In this document: one piece after another, positions 25,919 to 35,784 of the stretch
Numbering within the stretch: the stretch's first letter is position 1
How the letters are laid out: each line of letters opens with the position of its first letter
Source of the DNA: Pedobacter sp. Leaf176
GTDB lineage: Bacteria; Bacteroidota; Bacteroidia; Sphingobacteriales; Sphingobacteriaceae
NCBI RefSeq assembly: GCF_001424305.1
Contig: NZ_LMPD01000008.1
Location: 62,001-126,000, forward strand
Length of the DNA: 64,000 bases
Direction: 5' to 3'
Notes under the pieces: model-generated
Told to the model about the DNA's origin: nothing
The model's input: only the letters and a program-made list of their open reading frames with translations
The model's database searches: none
Made by a program: the position numbers and the translations under genes

Positions 25919-26044
25919 CTAAAAAAAATAATATATAATTGCGCAAATAACTAATGCACCAATTATACTAACCCAGAGGTATTTGTCTGCGCCGCCTTGC
26001 CTGCTCTTAAACTTATATTGTCTTTTATATTTATCTAAAATCAT
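25919..26044 (-). CDS. Small membrane protein, 41 residues
   Basis: An ORF too short for most gene finders. The protein begins MILDKYKRQYKFKSRQ (strongly basic) and then has one hydrophobic helix of about 19 residues (VSIIGALVICAIIYYFF) up to the C-terminus, ending in a TAG. A positively charged N-terminus plus a single C-terminal membrane helix is a typical layout for real small membrane proteins. It lies 63 nt downstream of rlmH in the same direction. I do not recognise a family. The coding case rests on composition and position only. Confidence 0.5.
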   Translation of the reverse strand: MILDKYKRQYKFKSRQGGADKYLWVSIIGALVICAIIYYFF

Positions 26045-26107
26045 AATCTTTTATTTAACGATGAAAAAGAATGGTTATTTCCACAACTGATTTAACCTTT
26101 GTTCCTG

Positions 26108-26581
26108 TTAAGCGTGATGGTAAGGCTCGCCTTTCAATATACTAAAACCACGGTAAAGTTGTTCAACAAAGAACAAACGTATCATTTGATGAGAAAAAGT
26201 CATGTCTGACAAAGATATTAATCCATTTGCCCTTTTATAAATGCTCTCATCAAAACCGTAAGGACCACCTATAATAAAAATCAAATGCTGAATACTTCCT
26301 ACCATTTGTTTATTAAGATAGTTAGAAAATTCAACTGAACTGTATTTTTTCCCCTTCTCATCCAATAAAATTACAACATCCCCATTGCTAATTTGTTTGT
26401 GTAATAATTCTGCCTCCTTTGCTTTCTGCTGGGCTTCCGAGAGGTTTTTTACGTTTTTAACATCAGGAATTGCCGCTAAACTAAAATTAATATAATGCTT
26501 CAGCCGGTTAACGTATTTATCAATGCCTTCTATCAAATACTTATCTTCTGTTTTGCCTATGGCGATAAGGGTAATCTTCAT
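26108..26581 (-). CDS. rlmH: 23S rRNA (pseudouridine1915-N3)-methyltransferase
   Basis: A 157-residue SPOUT-class methyltransferase that methylates pseudouridine 1915 in helix 69 of 23S rRNA. The C-terminal SAM-binding knot is evident: FIIGGPYGFDESIYKRAN, LSLSDMTFSHQMIRLFFVEQLYRG, and the typical ending GEPYHH. Length matches the family (about 155 residues). It is transcribed divergently from the MutS-like gene. Confidence 0.96.
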   Translation of the reverse strand: MKITLIAIGKTEDKYLIEGIDKYVNRLKHYINFSLAAIPDVKNVKNLSEAQQKAKEAELLHKQISNGDVVILLDEKGKKYSSVEFSNYLNKQMVGSIQHLIFIIGGPYGFDESIYKRANGLISLSDMTFSHQMIRLFFVEQLYRGFSILKGEPYHHA

Positions 26582-26690
26582 TTATTTGCCTTTACTATCC
26601 TTTATAGCTACAAACTTAGATAAAAATGCACCAACAAAAATAATTTATCATCTGCTTTAATACCTTTACAAAAAATATAAAGTAAACCTA

Positions 26691-28505
26691 ATGTTTAAAA
26701 CTCAAGAGCAAGTAAAAATCGAATATAGCCGGAAAGTTGATGAAGTCGCGAAGCAAATCGGTGCAACGAAGACATTCATCGATCAGCTTTCTTTGGTTCG
26801 CATTGGTTTGTTTTTGTTGGAAGTTTTATTCTTTATTTTGCTATTAAACTCCGATAACAATGGTTGGAGAACATTGATTCAAATTTTATTGGCAATTCCA
26901 ATAATAGGGTTTATATTCATCGTTCGCCAACAAAGTAAGCTTGATAGAAAGCTAAGTTTCGAAAAAAAACTCCTATGGGTATATCAGAATGAACTGAATA
27001 TTTTGAATGATCTGGAAAACGGATACGACAATGGAAAACGTTTCGAATCACAGTCACACCCTTACAGCTCAGACCTTGATATCTTCGGGAACTCATCTTT
27101 ATTCGCTTTGACCAATCGTTGCAGTACAAAAACTGGCAATGAGATGCTGGCAGCGAGCTTCGCTGATTTAAAATCTATCGACGAGATTGTGCTTCGCCAA
27201 AAGGCAATAAAAGAAATGTCAGATCTCACAGACAAGACATATGAGTTTCGTGCTAACCTATTAGGTCATGAAACGTCAAAAATAGAGCTTATAAAAGATC
27301 ATTTGTCCACTAAACTAGCCGCACAACTTTCATTTACTAGGAGTTCTTTCTTTAGATTCTACGTTACTTTAGTCCCTTTTATAAGTTTATTTCTGATCCT
27401 AGGCGGACTATTTTTCGGAGGTGTTTTCTGGAAGTTTTTCGTCTTCTTCTTTTTTGCTCATATTGGCTGGAATTCATTTTTCAGCAAAAAAATAGATCTG
27501 GTGTTCTACAGTTTTAGCGGCAGTTCTGGTTTATTGAATGAATACTCAAAAGCCATTCAATGGACAGAAAAACAGCAGTGGAGCAGCAAATATATTTTAG
27601 ATTTTATTCAGATGGATTCAACCGTGAGTGAAGAAATAAAAAGCCTATCCAACGTTATCCAAAATTTCGATTCACGTTTAAATTTAATGATAGGAAGCTT
27701 GTTGAATGCGTTGTTTCTATGGGATTTCAGATGCTGTATTCAATTGGAGAAATGGTTACAAACTTCATCAAAAAATGTGATTTCATCCTTAAATAATCTT
27801 GGCCAATTTGAAGAAATAATTTCGCTTTCAACACTGGGTTATAACGCGCCTCAGTGGACTGTACCTCAAATTGAAAGTTCTTTTACGCTATCTGCAATTG
27901 CTTTGGGACATCCTTTAATTAAGGAGTCATCGCGTATTGCAAATAATTTCAGTTTAGAAAACAGACCTACCGTAGATATTGTTACGGGTTCGAATATGGC
28001 CGGTAAGAGTACTTTCCTTCGAACCGTAGGGATCAACATGGTTTTAGCTTATTCCGGCGCTCCGGTTTGTGCAGGGGAGATGAAACTTTCTGTTTTTTCG
28101 CTAAATACCTATATGCGTATTAAGGATTCGTTGAATGAAAACACATCTACATTCAAAGCAGAATTAAATCGCTTAAAAATGATTTTAACTAATGTAATTC
28201 AAAACGAAAATACTTTTGTACTCATCGATGAAATGTTGAGGGGTACAAACAGCCGCGATAAATATTTAGGTTCAAAAGTTTTTATTGAAAAACTGCTAGG
28301 CTTAAAAAGAGCTGCGTTATTTGCTACACATGATTTACAACTAGCCGATATGCAATTAGAATACACAACTTTATTGCGTAATTTTCATTTTGATATATCT
28401 ATAAGAAATGGGGAAATGGTATTTGATTATAAATTAAAGAAAGGTCCGTGTTCTACATTTAATGCGGCACTTTTATTAAAAGAGATTGGTTTAAGCTTAG
28501 ATTAA
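26691..28505 (+). CDS. Membrane-anchored MutS-family ATPase
   Basis: A 604-residue protein with a C-terminal MutS-type ATPase: Walker A TGSNMAGKSTFLRT near residue 432, Walker B-type FVLIDEMLRGTNSRD, and ATHD. The mismatch-recognition domain of MutS is absent. The N-terminal part has two membrane segments (about 38-60 and 64-83) and another hydrophobic pair near 222-262. Bacteroidota have such membrane MutS paralogues beside MutS1 and MutS2. A role in mismatch repair is doubtful; the function is unknown. The last 4 bases overlap the end of the convergent surface-protein gene. Confidence 0.82.
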   Translation: MFKTQEQVKIEYSRKVDEVAKQIGATKTFIDQLSLVRIGLFLLEVLFFILLLNSDNNGWRTLIQILLAIPIIGFIFIVRQQSKLDRKLSFEKKLLWVYQNELNILNDLENGYDNGKRFESQSHPYSSDLDIFGNSSLFALTNRCSTKTGNEMLAASFADLKSIDEIVLRQKAIKEMSDLTDKTYEFRANLLGHETSKIELIKDHLSTKLAAQLSFTRSSFFRFYVTLVPFISLFLILGGLFFGGVFWKFFVFFFFAHIGWNSFFSKKIDLVFYSFSGSSGLLNEYSKAIQWTEKQQWSSKYILDFIQMDSTVSEEIKSLSNVIQNFDSRLNLMIGSLLNALFLWDFRCCIQLEKWLQTSSKNVISSLNNLGQFEEIISLSTLGYNAPQWTVPQIESSFTLSAIALGHPLIKESSRIANNFSLENRPTVDIVTGSNMAGKSTFLRTVGINMVLAYSGAPVCAGEMKLSVFSLNTYMRIKDSLNENTSTFKAELNRLKMILTNVIQNENTFVLIDEMLRGTNSRDKYLGSKVFIEKLLGLKRAALFATHDLQLADMQLEYTTLLRNFHFDISIRNGEMVFDYKLKKGPCSTFNAALLLKEIGLSLD

Positions 28506-31045
28506 CGTAATAACGTAACGCTACCAGAGTGTTTAATGTTTTGATTATCAAGTGTGGTTCCGGTTATTATATAATAGTAAACGCCGACCGGTAGGTCGTT
28601 TCCTCTGAAGTTTCCTTTCCAATTATCATTAATGTTCTCTGTAGTAAAAACAATAGTGCCATATCTGTTAAATACCTGGATTTGGTATTTTTTCAAATTG
28701 GTAATGTTAATTATTAATTCATCATTCGTACTGTCGCCATTCGGAGAGAATGCCTTGGGAATAAACAAGGATGCTTCTTTATTAATTAATAAATCGCCCA
28801 AAGTGAAGGAAGTAAAACAGCCATTTTTTGAATAAGCCGTTAGTTTTATCTTGAATAGGCCATCTATTGTATAATTATGTGATGGATTAATTTCATCCGA
28901 TGTAAAACCGTCTCCAAAATCCCATTGATAAAAATCGGCATTTGTAGATTTGTTAATAAAAGCAATTCGTGCGGGAACAGAAAATTTACCATTTAACGCA
29001 GGCGCTGTAAGAAAGTTTGCAACAGGTATTTTTGCGATTGGTGGAATATTAATTATTGCAGGTAAGGCGTTGCATTTTCCTGAAGTTAGTATAACGCTGT
29101 ACATCCCCGCCTGATCGAGACTTGTTATCGGAATTTCAACGGCATTTGTATTCGCCGTAAAATTATTTGGTCCGCTCCAGCGATAACTGATGTTGTCTTT
29201 AAAAGGTACAGATAATTTTAATACATCATTTAAACAAAATAATGTTTGATTAACAGATATTACAGGTATTTCCGGCTTCACTTCCACCAATAAATCCATC
29301 TCTTTTTTTGCAATACAACCGTTGTCGGTCTCAATAATTAAAGTAATCGTTTTCAAGCCAGGTGTTGAATAAGTAATTATCTTTCCGTCGTTGGTTAGAT
29401 CATTAAGGCTACTTACGCCACTACCGAAATCCCAGGTTATTTTCTTGTAATTCTGTGAAGAGTTAACGAAGGTAAAACTCTGACTAGGTTCGCATTCATT
29501 GTTAGTAATAATAGAAAAATTTGCTTCTGGTTTTAGGTCAACAGAAAGAATTTGTATTTCGTTTTCTTGACTAATGCAATCGCCAATTTGTATGAAGAGT
29601 TTATAAAGGCCTGCAGTCTCTGCCCCAGTGGCTAAGATTGATGGGTTTTGCAGCTGGGAGGTGAATCCGTTCGGACCTGACCAATGGTAAATTGCTAAGT
29701 TTAAGAATGGTGTAGAGAGCTGCAATACGTCACCCTGACACAAGGTCAAGTCCGATGCGATTATAGTTGGCTTGTCTGGTGTTTTCGCAACAATAAACGT
29801 TTCTGTGGTTATCACACTACAGCCATTGCTAGCTACGGCTTCCAGTACAACCACTTTTTCTCCTGGTGTACTATAGGTTATCGTAAATGGTCCTTTCGTG
29901 TCAGCATTGGAAATATTCGCTCCTTCACCGAAAGACCACCTAAGCTGGGCATAGTTGCTTGCGATACCTTCAAATTTATAAGCCTGGTTATCGGTGCAGG
30001 CGTTTAATTTTTCAAGTTGGATTTTAGCGCTTGGCCCTGCCAGATCAGCCGTTCCGTCAAATTCTATCGTAAAGCCATTATTTCCACTCGAAAAGTTATC
30101 TATAAGTATTGCATAGGTATGGCCTTCAATTAAATCTGCATATTTAACAAAACCATTTTGTCCGGATGGACAGCCGGAAGCTTCTGTCAGGTCTGTCTCT
30201 GTCATGCTTAACCCCGTTTTGTAATAGCTTGGCGTACAAGTTACCCCACTGCCTGCAGCACATCTAATTGCTGTTGCAGCGCTAATTTTACTGCAATCGC
30301 CGTTGATACCCAAATCGTAAAATACCCAGTCTATATCGTTCGTAATAACAGTCGGCGTAATTGTAAATGTAAAGCTACCTGCTTTTGACGCCTTAAACAT
30401 ATACCAGGCGGAGTTAGATTCTCTACCCAGGCAAGTTCCTGCAGATTCTTGATTGTTATTTCCAGCACCGCTTACATTAAGTTGCGTAAAGGTCTCCTTC
30501 GAACACAAAATTGATACGGTGCCACAATCCTGTCCTGGCTTTATAGGTGGAAAATAATTATCTAAACATAGCTTAAATCGACCGGTATTATCATTTCCTG
30601 CGCTTACCCGAATGTAATAAACTTGCCCTAATGTTAGTGCACCTTTATAAAGTGAGGTTACATTATTCGAGCTAAAAGAGGATCCAATCATCTCGATAAT
30701 TCCCGTTGTGTTGGTTTCAAACGTGTATAGCGCAACCAAAGGATCGATCATTGTATTGCTGTTGTTGGGATCTACTTTTCCTGTGATTGAAACGTTTACA
30801 TCGTATTTCGTTGCAGTAAACTTAAACCAAACATCTTTACCAGTTGCCGGCCAGCCCATTGGCTTACCGTAAGTAGAAGTTGTGGTCGCTTCAAAATTAT
30901 CGTAAAAGGCATCGCTCGTACAAAAAGCGGTGGTATTTGCAAGGTTTATAGCGCCGGCGATTTCATCATTTGATGGTGTAGCAATGTTGGCCCGGACATT
31001 GGTGTAGAATGTATTTAATATTACAAAAATGAACAGAAAGCGCAT
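28502..31045 (-). CDS. PKD-repeat surface protein with T9SS type B (CHU_C) sorting domain
   Basis: An 847-residue secreted protein: signal peptide (residues 1-19), pre-peptidase-like jelly-roll segments in the first 330 residues, then repeated PKD-type domains (WSFGEG near 370, WDFGSG near 550, YQWDFGDGF near 705) alternating with Ig-like cysteine-containing units (LCQGDVLQLSTP and FCLNDVLKLSVP). The C-terminal ~85 residues, SLFIPKAFSPNGDSTNDEL to GVYYYIITG, form the gliding motility-associated CHU_C domain that directs export by the type IX system. It is probably a cell-surface adhesin or scaffold. Transcribed alone. Confidence 0.9.
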   Translation of the reverse strand: MRFLFIFVILNTFYTNVRANIATPSNDEIAGAINLANTTAFCTSDAFYDNFEATTTSTYGKPMGWPATGKDVWFKFTATKYDVNVSITGKVDPNNSNTMIDPLVALYTFETNTTGIIEMIGSSFSSNNVTSLYKGALTLGQVYYIRVSAGNDNTGRFKLCLDNYFPPIKPGQDCGTVSILCSKETFTQLNVSGAGNNNQESAGTCLGRESNSAWYMFKASKAGSFTFTITPTVITNDIDWVFYDLGINGDCSKISAATAIRCAAGSGVTCTPSYYKTGLSMTETDLTEASGCPSGQNGFVKYADLIEGHTYAILIDNFSSGNNGFTIEFDGTADLAGPSAKIQLEKLNACTDNQAYKFEGIASNYAQLRWSFGEGANISNADTKGPFTITYSTPGEKVVVLEAVASNGCSVITTETFIVAKTPDKPTIIASDLTLCQGDVLQLSTPFLNLAIYHWSGPNGFTSQLQNPSILATGAETAGLYKLFIQIGDCISQENEIQILSVDLKPEANFSIITNNECEPSQSFTFVNSSQNYKKITWDFGSGVSSLNDLTNDGKIITYSTPGLKTITLIIETDNGCIAKKEMDLLVEVKPEIPVISVNQTLFCLNDVLKLSVPFKDNISYRWSGPNNFTANTNAVEIPITSLDQAGMYSVILTSGKCNALPAIINIPPIAKIPVANFLTAPALNGKFSVPARIAFINKSTNADFYQWDFGDGFTSDEINPSHNYTIDGLFKIKLTAYSKNGCFTSFTLGDLLINKEASLFIPKAFSPNGDSTNDELIINITNLKKYQIQVFNRYGTIVFTTENINDNWKGNFRGNDLPVGVYYYIITGTTLDNQNIKHSGSVTLLR

Positions 31046-31138
31046 AACGTAAATCTATAAAAAAATTTAATTTTATGATGATTTACGAATTAACGATTTA
31101 TTAATATTAAAGCTGCATCTTCATGTAACCCAATTTAA

Positions 31139-32476
31139 ATGATAAAAGCGTCTGATTTTGGTAAGCACTTTCTGTGGGGTGTTGCAACTGCTGCGGCACA
31201 AATAGAAGGCACATCTGATTACTATGGCAAAGGACCATCTATCTGGGATGCATTTTCCCATAAAGTAGGCAAGATAAAAAAAGGCCATAAACCAAATGTA
31301 GCCTGCGATTTCTATCATCGTTTTAGAGAAGATATAGCGATGGTTAAATTACTTGGTTTTAGAATATTCAGATTTTCAATAGCCTGGTCGAGAATTTTAC
31401 CTTTTGGAGAAGGAACGATTAATCCGGAAGGTATTCGTTTTTACCACAATGTTATTGATGAGTGTCTCGAACAGGGAATTACGCCATACGTAACTTTATA
31501 CCATTGGGATTTGCCACAGCAATTGGAAGAAAAAGGTGGTTGGACGAGCTTTAGCATCAATAGGGCTTTTAACGATTTTGTCCATATATGTGCAAAAGCA
31601 TATGGCGATAAGGTTAAGCACTGGATGGTTATCAATGAACCTTTTGGTTTTACCTCACTTGGTTATATGCTGGGCCTGCACGCGCCGGGCAAAACAGGCT
31701 TAGGTAATTTCTTTTCTGCAGCCCATCATACTGCTTTGGCGCAAGCTGAAGGTGGAAAAATTCTACGGGCAGAAATAAGCAACCCGACTATCGGAACAAC
31801 TTTTTCCTGCTCGGAAATACTTCCCTATACTCAAAGCGATAATGATATTCTCGTGTCTAAGCGGGTAGATTGTTTAATGAACCGACTTTTTATAGAGCCA
31901 ACACTCGGTCTGGGTTTTCCTTCAGAAAATTGGGAAGTGTTGGAGAAATTTCAAATTGAATACGGTACTTGGCGGCATACTGAGCGTTATAAGTTCGATT
32001 TTGATTTTATTGGTTTACAAAACTATTTTCCATTAACGGTTAAGTACAACGCATTTATTCCTGTAATACAAGCATGGGAGGTTAAAGCGAAAAGTAGAAA
32101 AAAGCCGCACACAGCAATGGGGTGGGAGATAAATGCGGATGGCTTTTATAACATTATAAAACAGTTCTCCTCTTACCCAAATATTAAAAACATCATCATA
32201 ACTGAAAACGGGGCCGCCTATCCTGATAAATTGATTGATGGACATGTTCATGATGTTGACCGTATAGAATATTTCAAACTTTACCTCGCTGCGCTGCTGA
32301 AAGCAAAAAATGAAGGTATGCCAATTACTGGTTACATGGCCTGGACTTTGATGGATAATTTTGAATGGGCTGAAGGCTTTACTGCTCGATTTGGACTTGT
32401 TTATAATGATTTCAAAACTCAGGAACGAACAATTAAGGATTCGGGTTATTGGTGGCAGGCATTTTTGAAGTCATAA
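31139..32476 (+). CDS. GH1 family beta-glucosidase
   Basis: A 445-residue family 1 glycoside hydrolase that releases beta-linked glucose or related sugars. The opening FLWGVATAAAQIEG is the family signature. The acid/base Glu167 lies in WMVINEPFG and the nucleophile Glu356 in IITENGAAYPD. The ending EWAEGFTARFGLVYNDF is also typical. No signal peptide, so it should act on imported oligosaccharides in the cytoplasm. No sugar transporter is adjacent; divergent from the T9SS surface protein. Confidence 0.96.
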   Translation: MIKASDFGKHFLWGVATAAAQIEGTSDYYGKGPSIWDAFSHKVGKIKKGHKPNVACDFYHRFREDIAMVKLLGFRIFRFSIAWSRILPFGEGTINPEGIRFYHNVIDECLEQGITPYVTLYHWDLPQQLEEKGGWTSFSINRAFNDFVHICAKAYGDKVKHWMVINEPFGFTSLGYMLGLHAPGKTGLGNFFSAAHHTALAQAEGGKILRAEISNPTIGTTFSCSEILPYTQSDNDILVSKRVDCLMNRLFIEPTLGLGFPSENWEVLEKFQIEYGTWRHTERYKFDFDFIGLQNYFPLTVKYNAFIPVIQAWEVKAKSRKKPHTAMGWEINADGFYNIIKQFSSYPNIKNIIITENGAAYPDKLIDGHVHDVDRIEYFKLYLAALLKAKNEGMPITGYMAWTLMDNFEWAEGFTARFGLVYNDFKTQERTIKDSGYWWQAFLKS

Positions 32477-32762
32477 TCTTGAGCATTTAGATTGAAAAGT
32501 TCTTTTTTAGGCAAATAAGACCTGACATAAGCGTATGCTTTAATAAGTTTATTTACATATTAACTCCAATCTGCTGAGAATTAATAAAATTAGTTGCTTC
32601 TAGGAAATCGAATAGATTTAATTAAATAATTACATCATTGCTTCGGATTGGCCATTTTTACTTACGATCCAGTACCATGCAGAGAAGAAACCACCTCATT
32701 TTATATTCGTAAACAAGTGCGCATCTCTAGCAAAGCTATTAATTAAAAAAAATTAATAATTT
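32477..32762. other. Gap after GH1, no gene seen
   Basis: The 439-bp gap runs from 32477 to 32915. Its first 286 bases are AT-rich with only tiny ORFs and no clear terminator for the GH1 gene. The rest holds the palindrome, promoter and hairpin listed next. Confidence 0.5.
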
Positions 32763-32785
32763 TTATTTAGACTTAATCTAAATAA
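32763..32785. promoter_or_regulatory. Palindromic operator TTATTTAG-N7-CTAAATAA (Fur-like?)
   Basis: A 23-nt palindrome; with the inner bases the match is 9 bp on each side (TTATTTAGA / TCTAAATAA). It overlaps the expected -33 region of the promoter at 32788, so a bound protein should block transcription. The same TTATTTAG-N7-CTAAATAA pattern lies upstream of aconitase at 35740-35762. Confidence 0.65.
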
Positions 32786-32787
32786 TG

Positions 32788-32795
32788 TATATTTG
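32788..32795 (+). promoter_or_regulatory. -7 promoter box (TATATTTG) of the DUF6686 gene
   Basis: A perfect TAnnTTTG, with TTTA at 32766-32769 spaced 18 nt upstream as a -33 element. It predicts a leader of about 115 nt before ATG 32916. Confidence 0.6.
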
Positions 32796-32853
32796 AACTG
32801 TTCTTGAAGATATTCAACATCATCTTTTGGTTAGTTTTTGTTGATTAATAAGT

Positions 32854-32889
32854 CCTGACTACCCACATTGATGATGTGGGTAAATCAGG
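32854..32889 (+). promoter_or_regulatory. Leader hairpin upstream of DUF6686
   Basis: CCTGA and TACCCACAT (32854-32868) pair with ATGTGGGTA and TCAGG (32874-32889) around a small internal loop; the apical loop is 5 nt. There is no T run, so it is not a terminator. It ends 26 nt before the ATG and could control mRNA stability or translation. Confidence 0.55.
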
Positions 32890-32915
32890 CGCAATTAAAT
32901 TCGAATCGTTAGCCT

Positions 32916-33236
32916 ATGTGTAAAACTTTGGTTTTAGCCCAGAATGAAAATCTAACAATTGCACAGTGTTGCAATTGCCGTGTTTTGAATATTTGGAGAG
33001 CGGGCGTTCTTATGAACTTTTCATTTGAGCAATTCAAGGCCTTTTATCATGCAACTAAAACACTGGAATTTGACAATTATTTAGAAAGCAGACCAGATGG
33101 CAAGGAAGTTGTAATTCTTTCTACGCCTTTGCCGGATATCAGTTTAGTATTTACAAGATATGAATGGCGTGAATTTTTCGAAAAAATGGAAGAAGCCAAT
33201 TTCATGCAAAAAGTTTATGAGCTGGTGAATAGGTAA
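32916..33236 (+). CDS. DUF6686-like small protein with Cys cluster
   Basis: A 106-residue protein. A CxxC-type cluster (QCCNCRVLNIW, residues 18-28), with another Cys at position 2, suggests metal or Fe-S binding. The rest is NFSFEQFKAFYHATKTLEF and a C-terminal helix. I recall this as the Bacteroidota family DUF6686, without known function. The promoter carries a palindrome also seen before aconitase, so a role in iron or metal homeostasis is plausible but inferred. Single-gene unit, followed by a terminator. Confidence 0.65.
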   Translation: MCKTLVLAQNENLTIAQCCNCRVLNIWRAGVLMNFSFEQFKAFYHATKTLEFDNYLESRPDGKEVVILSTPLPDISLVFTRYEWREFFEKMEEANFMQKVYELVNR

Positions 33237-33252
33237 CAATTTAGTTTAAAAA

Positions 33253-33286
33253 AAATCCCATTATGAAATTAATCAAAATGGGATTT
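33253..33286 (+). terminator. Terminator hairpin after DUF6686
   Basis: AAATCCCATT (33253-33262) pairs perfectly with AATGGGATTT (33277-33286); the following T tract is short. Confidence 0.7.
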
Positions 33287-33310
33287 CTTGGATTAAGAAA
33301 TAAAAATCGA

Positions 33311-33348
33311 AGGACAAAGATCACAATTATATAGTCTGTCTTTGTTCT
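33311..33348 (-). terminator. Candidate terminator of aconitase
   Basis: AGGACAAAGA (33311-33320) pairs with TCTTTGTTCT (33339-33348) with one wobble. It lies just beyond the acn stop on the minus strand. Confidence 0.45.
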
Positions 33349-33369
33349 TTATTCCTTGCTCTTTTATCC

Positions 33370-35649
33370 TCAAAGCGCGGCTTTGGCAGCGGCTTCAGCT
33401 CTAATAATATTTAGTGCACCGCCTGCTTTAAACCACTCAATTTGTTGTTCGTTGTAACTGTGGTTTACCGGGAAAGATTCCTCAGTTCCATCTAAGTGAT
33501 GTAATACTAATGTTAATGGTTTATTTGGAGCAAACTCTGTTAAACCAAGAATATCTACGGTGTCACCTTCCAGAATTTTATCATAATCATCTTTATCAGC
33601 GAAAGTTAGACCTAACATACCTTGTTTTTTCAGGTTGGTTTCATGAATACGGGCAAAGGACTTTACCAATACAGCACGAACACCCAGGTGACGCGGCTCC
33701 ATAGCTGCGTGTTCGCGAGATGAACCTTCACCGTAGTTTTCATCGCCGATTACAATTGATCCGAAACCAGTGGCCTTATAATCACGCTGAGTAGCAGGGA
33801 CCGGACCGTATTCGCCGGTTAGTTCGTTTTTAACATTGTCAGTTTTGTCGTTGAAGTAGTTTACTGCTCCAATTAACATATTGTTAGAAATATTATCCAG
33901 GTGACCACGGAATTTTAACCAAGGTCCGGCCATGGATATATGATCTGTTGTACACTTGCCTTTAGCTTTGATTAAAAGTTTCAAACCTTTCAAGTCAGTA
34001 CCCTCCCAAGCGGTAAACGGATCTAATAATTGCAAACGGTGAGACGTTGGAGAAACCAAAACTTCTACCTTAGAACCATCTTCTGCAGGCGCCTGATAAC
34101 CCGCATCTTCAACAGCAAAACCTCTTGTTGGTAGTTCATCACCAGTTGGTGGATCTAATTTAATCTGCTCACCTTTATCGTTAGTTAAGGTATCTGTTAG
34201 TGGATTGAAACCAAGATCTCCAGCAATGGCAATTGCAGCAACCATTTCAGGTGATGCTACGAAAGCAAAGGTGTTTGGATTACCATCTGCACGTTTAGCG
34301 AAATTTCTGTTAAACGAGTGTACAATCGTATTCTTTTCTGCTTTCTCCGCACCGGTTCTGTCCCACATTCCAATACATGGTCCGCAAGCGTTGGTGAAGA
34401 TTGTTGCATCTAAGTCTTCGAAAGTTTTCAAATATCCATCCCGATCTGCTGTGTAACGCACTTGTTCAGATCCAGGGTTTATGCCAAATTCTGCTTTGGT
34501 AACCAAACCTTTAGAAATGGCTTGCTTGGCAATAGATGCAGCTCTGGATAAATCTTCGTATGAAGAGTTGGTGCAGGAGCCGATTAAACCCCATTCCACT
34601 TTCATTGGCCAGCCGTTTTTCTCTGCCTCAATTTTCATCTGAGAAACCGGAGTTGCTAAGTCAGGTGTAAAAGGTCCGTTCAAATAAGGTTCTAAAGTAT
34701 TTAAATCAATTTCAATTACCTGATCAAAATAGTTTTCTGGATCCGCATAAACTTCAGCATCACCGGTTAAGTAAGAAGCAATTTTATTAGCCTCATCAGC
34801 TACATCATTTCTGTTGGTTGAACGTAAATAGCGCTCCATACTCTCGTCATAACCGAAAGTAGATGTTGTTGCACCAATTTCTGCACCCATGTTGCAAATT
34901 GTGCCTTTACCGGTACAACTCATAGATGTGGCACCCTCACCGAAATATTCCACAATAGCACCTGTACCACCTTTTACGGTTAAAATGCCTGCGACTTTAA
35001 GGATAACATCTTTGGCAGCAGTCCAGCCGTTTAATTTGCCGGTCAACTTCACACCAATTAATTTAGGGAATTTAAGCTCCCAGGGTAATCCGGCCATTAC
35101 ATCACAAGCATCGGCACCACCAACACCGATAGCAACCATACCCAAACCGCCGGCATTAACCGTATGGGAATCAGTTCCAATCATCATCCCGCCAGGGAAT
35201 GCATAGTTTTCTAATACTACCTGGTGAATGATACCTGCACCTGGTTTCCAGAAACCGATACCGTATTTATTGGAAACTGATGATAGGAAATCAAAAACTT
35301 CAGCACTTTCAGTCCGCGCATGAGGTAAATCTATTGCTGCACCTTCTTTGGCTGTGATCAGGTGATCGCAGTGAACCGTTGAAGGAACTGCAACCTGAGG
35401 ACGACCAGCTTGCATAAATTGTAAAAGGGCCATTTGAGCAGTTGCATCCTGCATAGCTACGCGATCTGGTGCGAAATCTACGTAATCAGTTCCCCGTGAA
35501 AATGCTTTTTTAGGATTGCCGTCCCAAAGGTGTGCATATAATATCTTTTCTGATAATGTTAAAGGTCTGCCAACTATTTTGCGGGCCGCATCAACGCGGC
35601 TACCGAAGTTTGCATATACCTTTTTAATCATGTCTATATCAAAAGCCAT
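33370..35649 (-). CDS. acn: Aconitate hydratase
   Basis: A 759-residue aconitase of the mitochondrial-like (AcnA-type) family: it isomerises citrate to isocitrate in the TCA cycle with a [4Fe-4S] cluster. Visible are STVHCDHLI near the start, [15 protein letters not shown], and the cluster cysteines in [14 protein letters not shown] and [13 protein letters not shown]. The C-terminal swivel domain has [22 protein letters not shown]. Length is normal. It is transcribed alone; its upstream region carries the TTATTTAG-N7-CTAAATAA palindrome, fitting iron-linked control. Confidence 0.97.
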   Translation of the reverse strand: MAFDIDMIKKVYANFGSRVDAARKIVGRPLTLSEKILYAHLWDGNPKKAFSRGTDYVDFAPDRVAMQDATAQMALLQFMQAGRPQVAVPSTVHCDHLITAKEGAAIDLPHARTESAEVFDFLSSVSNKYGIGFWKPGAGIIHQVVLENYAFPGGMMIGTDSHTVNAGGLGMVAIGVGGADACDVMAGLPWELKFPKLIGVKLTGKLNGWTAAKDVILKVAGILTVKGGTGAIVEYFGEGATSMSCTGKGTICNMGAEIGATTSTFGYDESMERYLRSTNRNDVADEANKIASYLTGDAEVYADPENYFDQVIEIDLNTLEPYLNGPFTPDLATPVSQMKIEAEKNGWPMKVEWGLIGSCTNSSYEDLSRAASIAKQAISKGLVTKAEFGINPGSEQVRYTADRDGYLKTFEDLDATIFTNACGPCIGMWDRTGAEKAEKNTIVHSFNRNFAKRADGNPNTFAFVASPEMVAAIAIAGDLGFNPLTDTLTNDKGEQIKLDPPTGDELPTRGFAVEDAGYQAPAEDGSKVEVLVSPTSHRLQLLDPFTAWEGTDLKGLKLLIKAKGKCTTDHISMAGPWLKFRGHLDNISNNMLIGAVNYFNDKTDNVKNELTGEYGPVPATQRDYKATGFGSIVIGDENYGEGSSREHAAMEPRHLGVRAVLVKSFARIHETNLKKQGMLGLTFADKDDYDKILEGDTVDILGLTEFAPNKPLTLVLHHLDGTEESFPVNHSYNEQQIEWFKAGGALNIIRAEAAAKAAL

Positions 35650-35739
35650 CGATTTATTGTTTAAAAGGGTAATACTTCTATTATATTCCTGCGAATTTAC
35701 AAAAAAAATGCACGTTATAGGTCATACTAAGATCATTGT

Positions 35740-35762
35740 ATTATTTAGTATTGTTCTAAATA
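35740..35762. promoter_or_regulatory. Second copy of palindrome TTATTTAG-N7-CTAAATAA, upstream of acn
   Basis: Perfect 8-bp arms (35740-35747 and 35755-35762) around TATTGTT, with the same arm sequence and spacer length as at 32763-32785. It is 91-113 nt before the acn ATG. Confidence 0.65.
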
Positions 35763-35784
35763 ATTTTACAAAAAGAATGTCCAT

